From a virus, in IMG/VR virus record IMGVR_UViG_3300037247_000749, positions 1 through 46,398 of that record: 46,398 nt of DNA; one strand, given 5' to 3'. Each line of letters starts with the position of its first letter. Within the stretch, counting starts at the first letter, position 1. The translations under genes were made by a program, and so were the position numbers. Shown in pieces: positions 45,495 through 46,398 of the stretch. The notes under the pieces were generated by a model. The model saw nothing but the letters and a program-made list of their open reading frames with translations, did not search any database and was not told the origin of the DNA.

Positions 45495-46398
45495 ATGCCT
45501 ACTAATAGCCAAATGCACACGACGACAAGGATTAATCACCCGATTAATATCTTCTACCAAAGTAAGGTATTGCTCCGGGTTATTGATGCCTTTATTTACG
45601 TAAGATTCGGAAAAAAGGATTCAATGCCTCAGCACGCGGGCGATATTAGTAAGTGGCGAAGATGGGGCAACCCGACCGCCCAGACTGCACCGCTGATTGA
45701 GGGCGCTGACCCTGCGCCGATTCTTTTGTCAAAGACCGATATACAGGTCAGGCTAAAAGAATACGGGGCATGGATTGTAACAAGTTCGTGGATGACCTTT
45801 ACTGGTATCACCGATGACGAGAACCAAATGTCCGACATACTTCTGGACAACATGAAACTGACCCTTGACACGCTTACCAGGGATGTCGCCAGTGGCACAG
45901 CGTCACAGACCACGGCTTCTAATGGTACAGGAACAGTTACGTTTATCAATAAGACTGACCTTGACATAATCGTAACCAACTTGCTTGTCCAGATTACCAA
46001 AATGATTGAGCCCCAGATAAGTGCAAGTGTTAAGGTGGCTACGTCACCTATCAGGGCGTCGTTTATCGGTATCTGTCACGTTGGACAGAGAAACCGACTG
46101 GAAGCCGTAAGCGGTTTTAAGCACGTAAGTTCGTATGCCCAAGACCGTGCCATGCCGGACGAGTTCGGTTCTACCGATGATATTCGGTGGCTGTTGACGA
46201 CTAACGCAACGCGGGCTACTGCTACGACCGGATACGAAAATCTTATCTTCGGACAAGAATTTTTCGGTACGGTCAAGATTAAAGGTAACTCGGCGTCTGC
46301 GCCGCTTATCTTTACTTCAAAGGAACATGTTGGTTCTCCGTTGCAGCGGTTTACCACACTCGGTTGGTTGCAGAATTTCGCAGCCCAAATCCTCAATG
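45495..46398 (+). CDS. Major capsid protein (N4-gp56-like), N-terminal part
   Basis: The frame starts ATG at 45495 (ribosome site AAAGGAAAA), runs off the window and continues at 1-165, giving 313 residues. The HK97-fold N4-gp56 family is shown by FYQSKVLLRVIDAFIYVRFG (residues 20-39), then KWRRWG, TAPLIEGADPAP (64-75), VRLKEYGAWIVTSSWM (85-100) and LTLDTLTRDVA (about 120-130). KWRRWG (53-58) and PLIEG (66-70) are the segments also present in the Tat-signal protein at 36075. Confidence 0.95.
   Translation, partial: MPTNSQMHTTTRINHPINIFYQSKVLLRVIDAFIYVRFGKKDSMPQHAGDISKWRRWGNPTAQTAPLIEGADPAPILLSKTDIQVRLKEYGAWIVTSSWMTFTGITDDENQMSDILLDNMKLTLDTLTRDVASGTASQTTASNGTGTVTFINKTDLDIIVTNLLVQITKMIEPQISASVKVATSPIRASFIGICHVGQRNRLEAVSGFKHVSSYAQDRAMPDEFGSTDDIRWLLTTNATRATATTGYENLIFGQEFFGTVKIKGNSASAPLIFTSKEHVGSPLQRFTTLGWLQNFAAQILN
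46272..46398. repeat. Right copy of 127-bp terminal direct repeat
   Basis: Identical to bases 1-127. It closes the circle; unique genome length is 46,271 bp. Confidence 0.95.

Noticed and set aside
1-46398. CRISPR array or insertion sequence
   Set aside because: No regularly spaced repeats and no transposase-like protein seen.

Overview
The window is one complete, circularly closed tailed-phage genome, opened inside the major capsid gene. The first 127 bases are repeated exactly as the last 127 bases, and the capsid reading frame runs off the right end and resumes in frame at base 1. The unique circle is therefore about 46,271 bp. Genes are dense, small and overlapping, with good Shine-Dalgarno sites and the standard code.

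Layout, reading rightward through the junction. At 37.4-46.4 kb lies the packaging and head block: a small-terminase-like protein, large terminase, P22-type portal, a string of small genes, a strong terminator, scaffold, and an N4-gp56-type major capsid protein. At 0.2-16.6 kb lie neck, tail and ejection genes: a head-tail adaptor candidate, a large nozzle/tail-tube-B-like protein, fibres and lectin or beta-helix adhesins, and three Gln/Gly-rich ejection candidates. This suggests a short-tailed virion. At 17.2-20.4 kb there is a terminator, an RyR-domain protein, an initiator-like tRNA, two tRNA-like elements and small genes. At 20.4-33.3 kb lies replication, recombination and modification: YqaJ exonuclease, ERF annealing protein, SSB, N6-adenine methyltransferase, radical SAM protein, two HNH proteins, a replisome-organiser-like initiator, two YopX-like proteins, a Lar-like zinc protein, a DUF1353 protein, an ASCH-like protein and a cytosine-methyltransferase-like protein. 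Two minus-strand blocks (33.4-35.2 and 36.5-37.3 kb) carry a short sliding-clamp-like protein and an excisionase-like HTH protein. They flank a plus-strand island (35.5-36.5 kb) of exported or membrane proteins.

The phage appears to borrow the host polymerase and helicase, because none is recognisable here. No integrase, repressor or endolysin was recognised.

Most unusual points: (1) a 90-residue protein with a twin-arginine (Tat) signal followed by a segment that aligns without gaps to the phage's own capsid protein; (2) Sec signal peptides on several proteins of the tail/fibre block; (3) a tRNA-Met with initiator hallmarks beside two tRNA-like elements with non-canonical cores; (4) a promoter-pseudoknot-terminator cassette that looks like a small RNA gene; (5) a compressed DnaN-like clamp; (6) a promoter with four TGCTAC boxes upstream and a terminator hairpin just downstream.

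Host: many exported proteins, LamG and beta-helix folds, an RyR domain and a Tat signal point to a Gram-negative-type host, perhaps of the Planctomycetota/PVC group. This is inference only.
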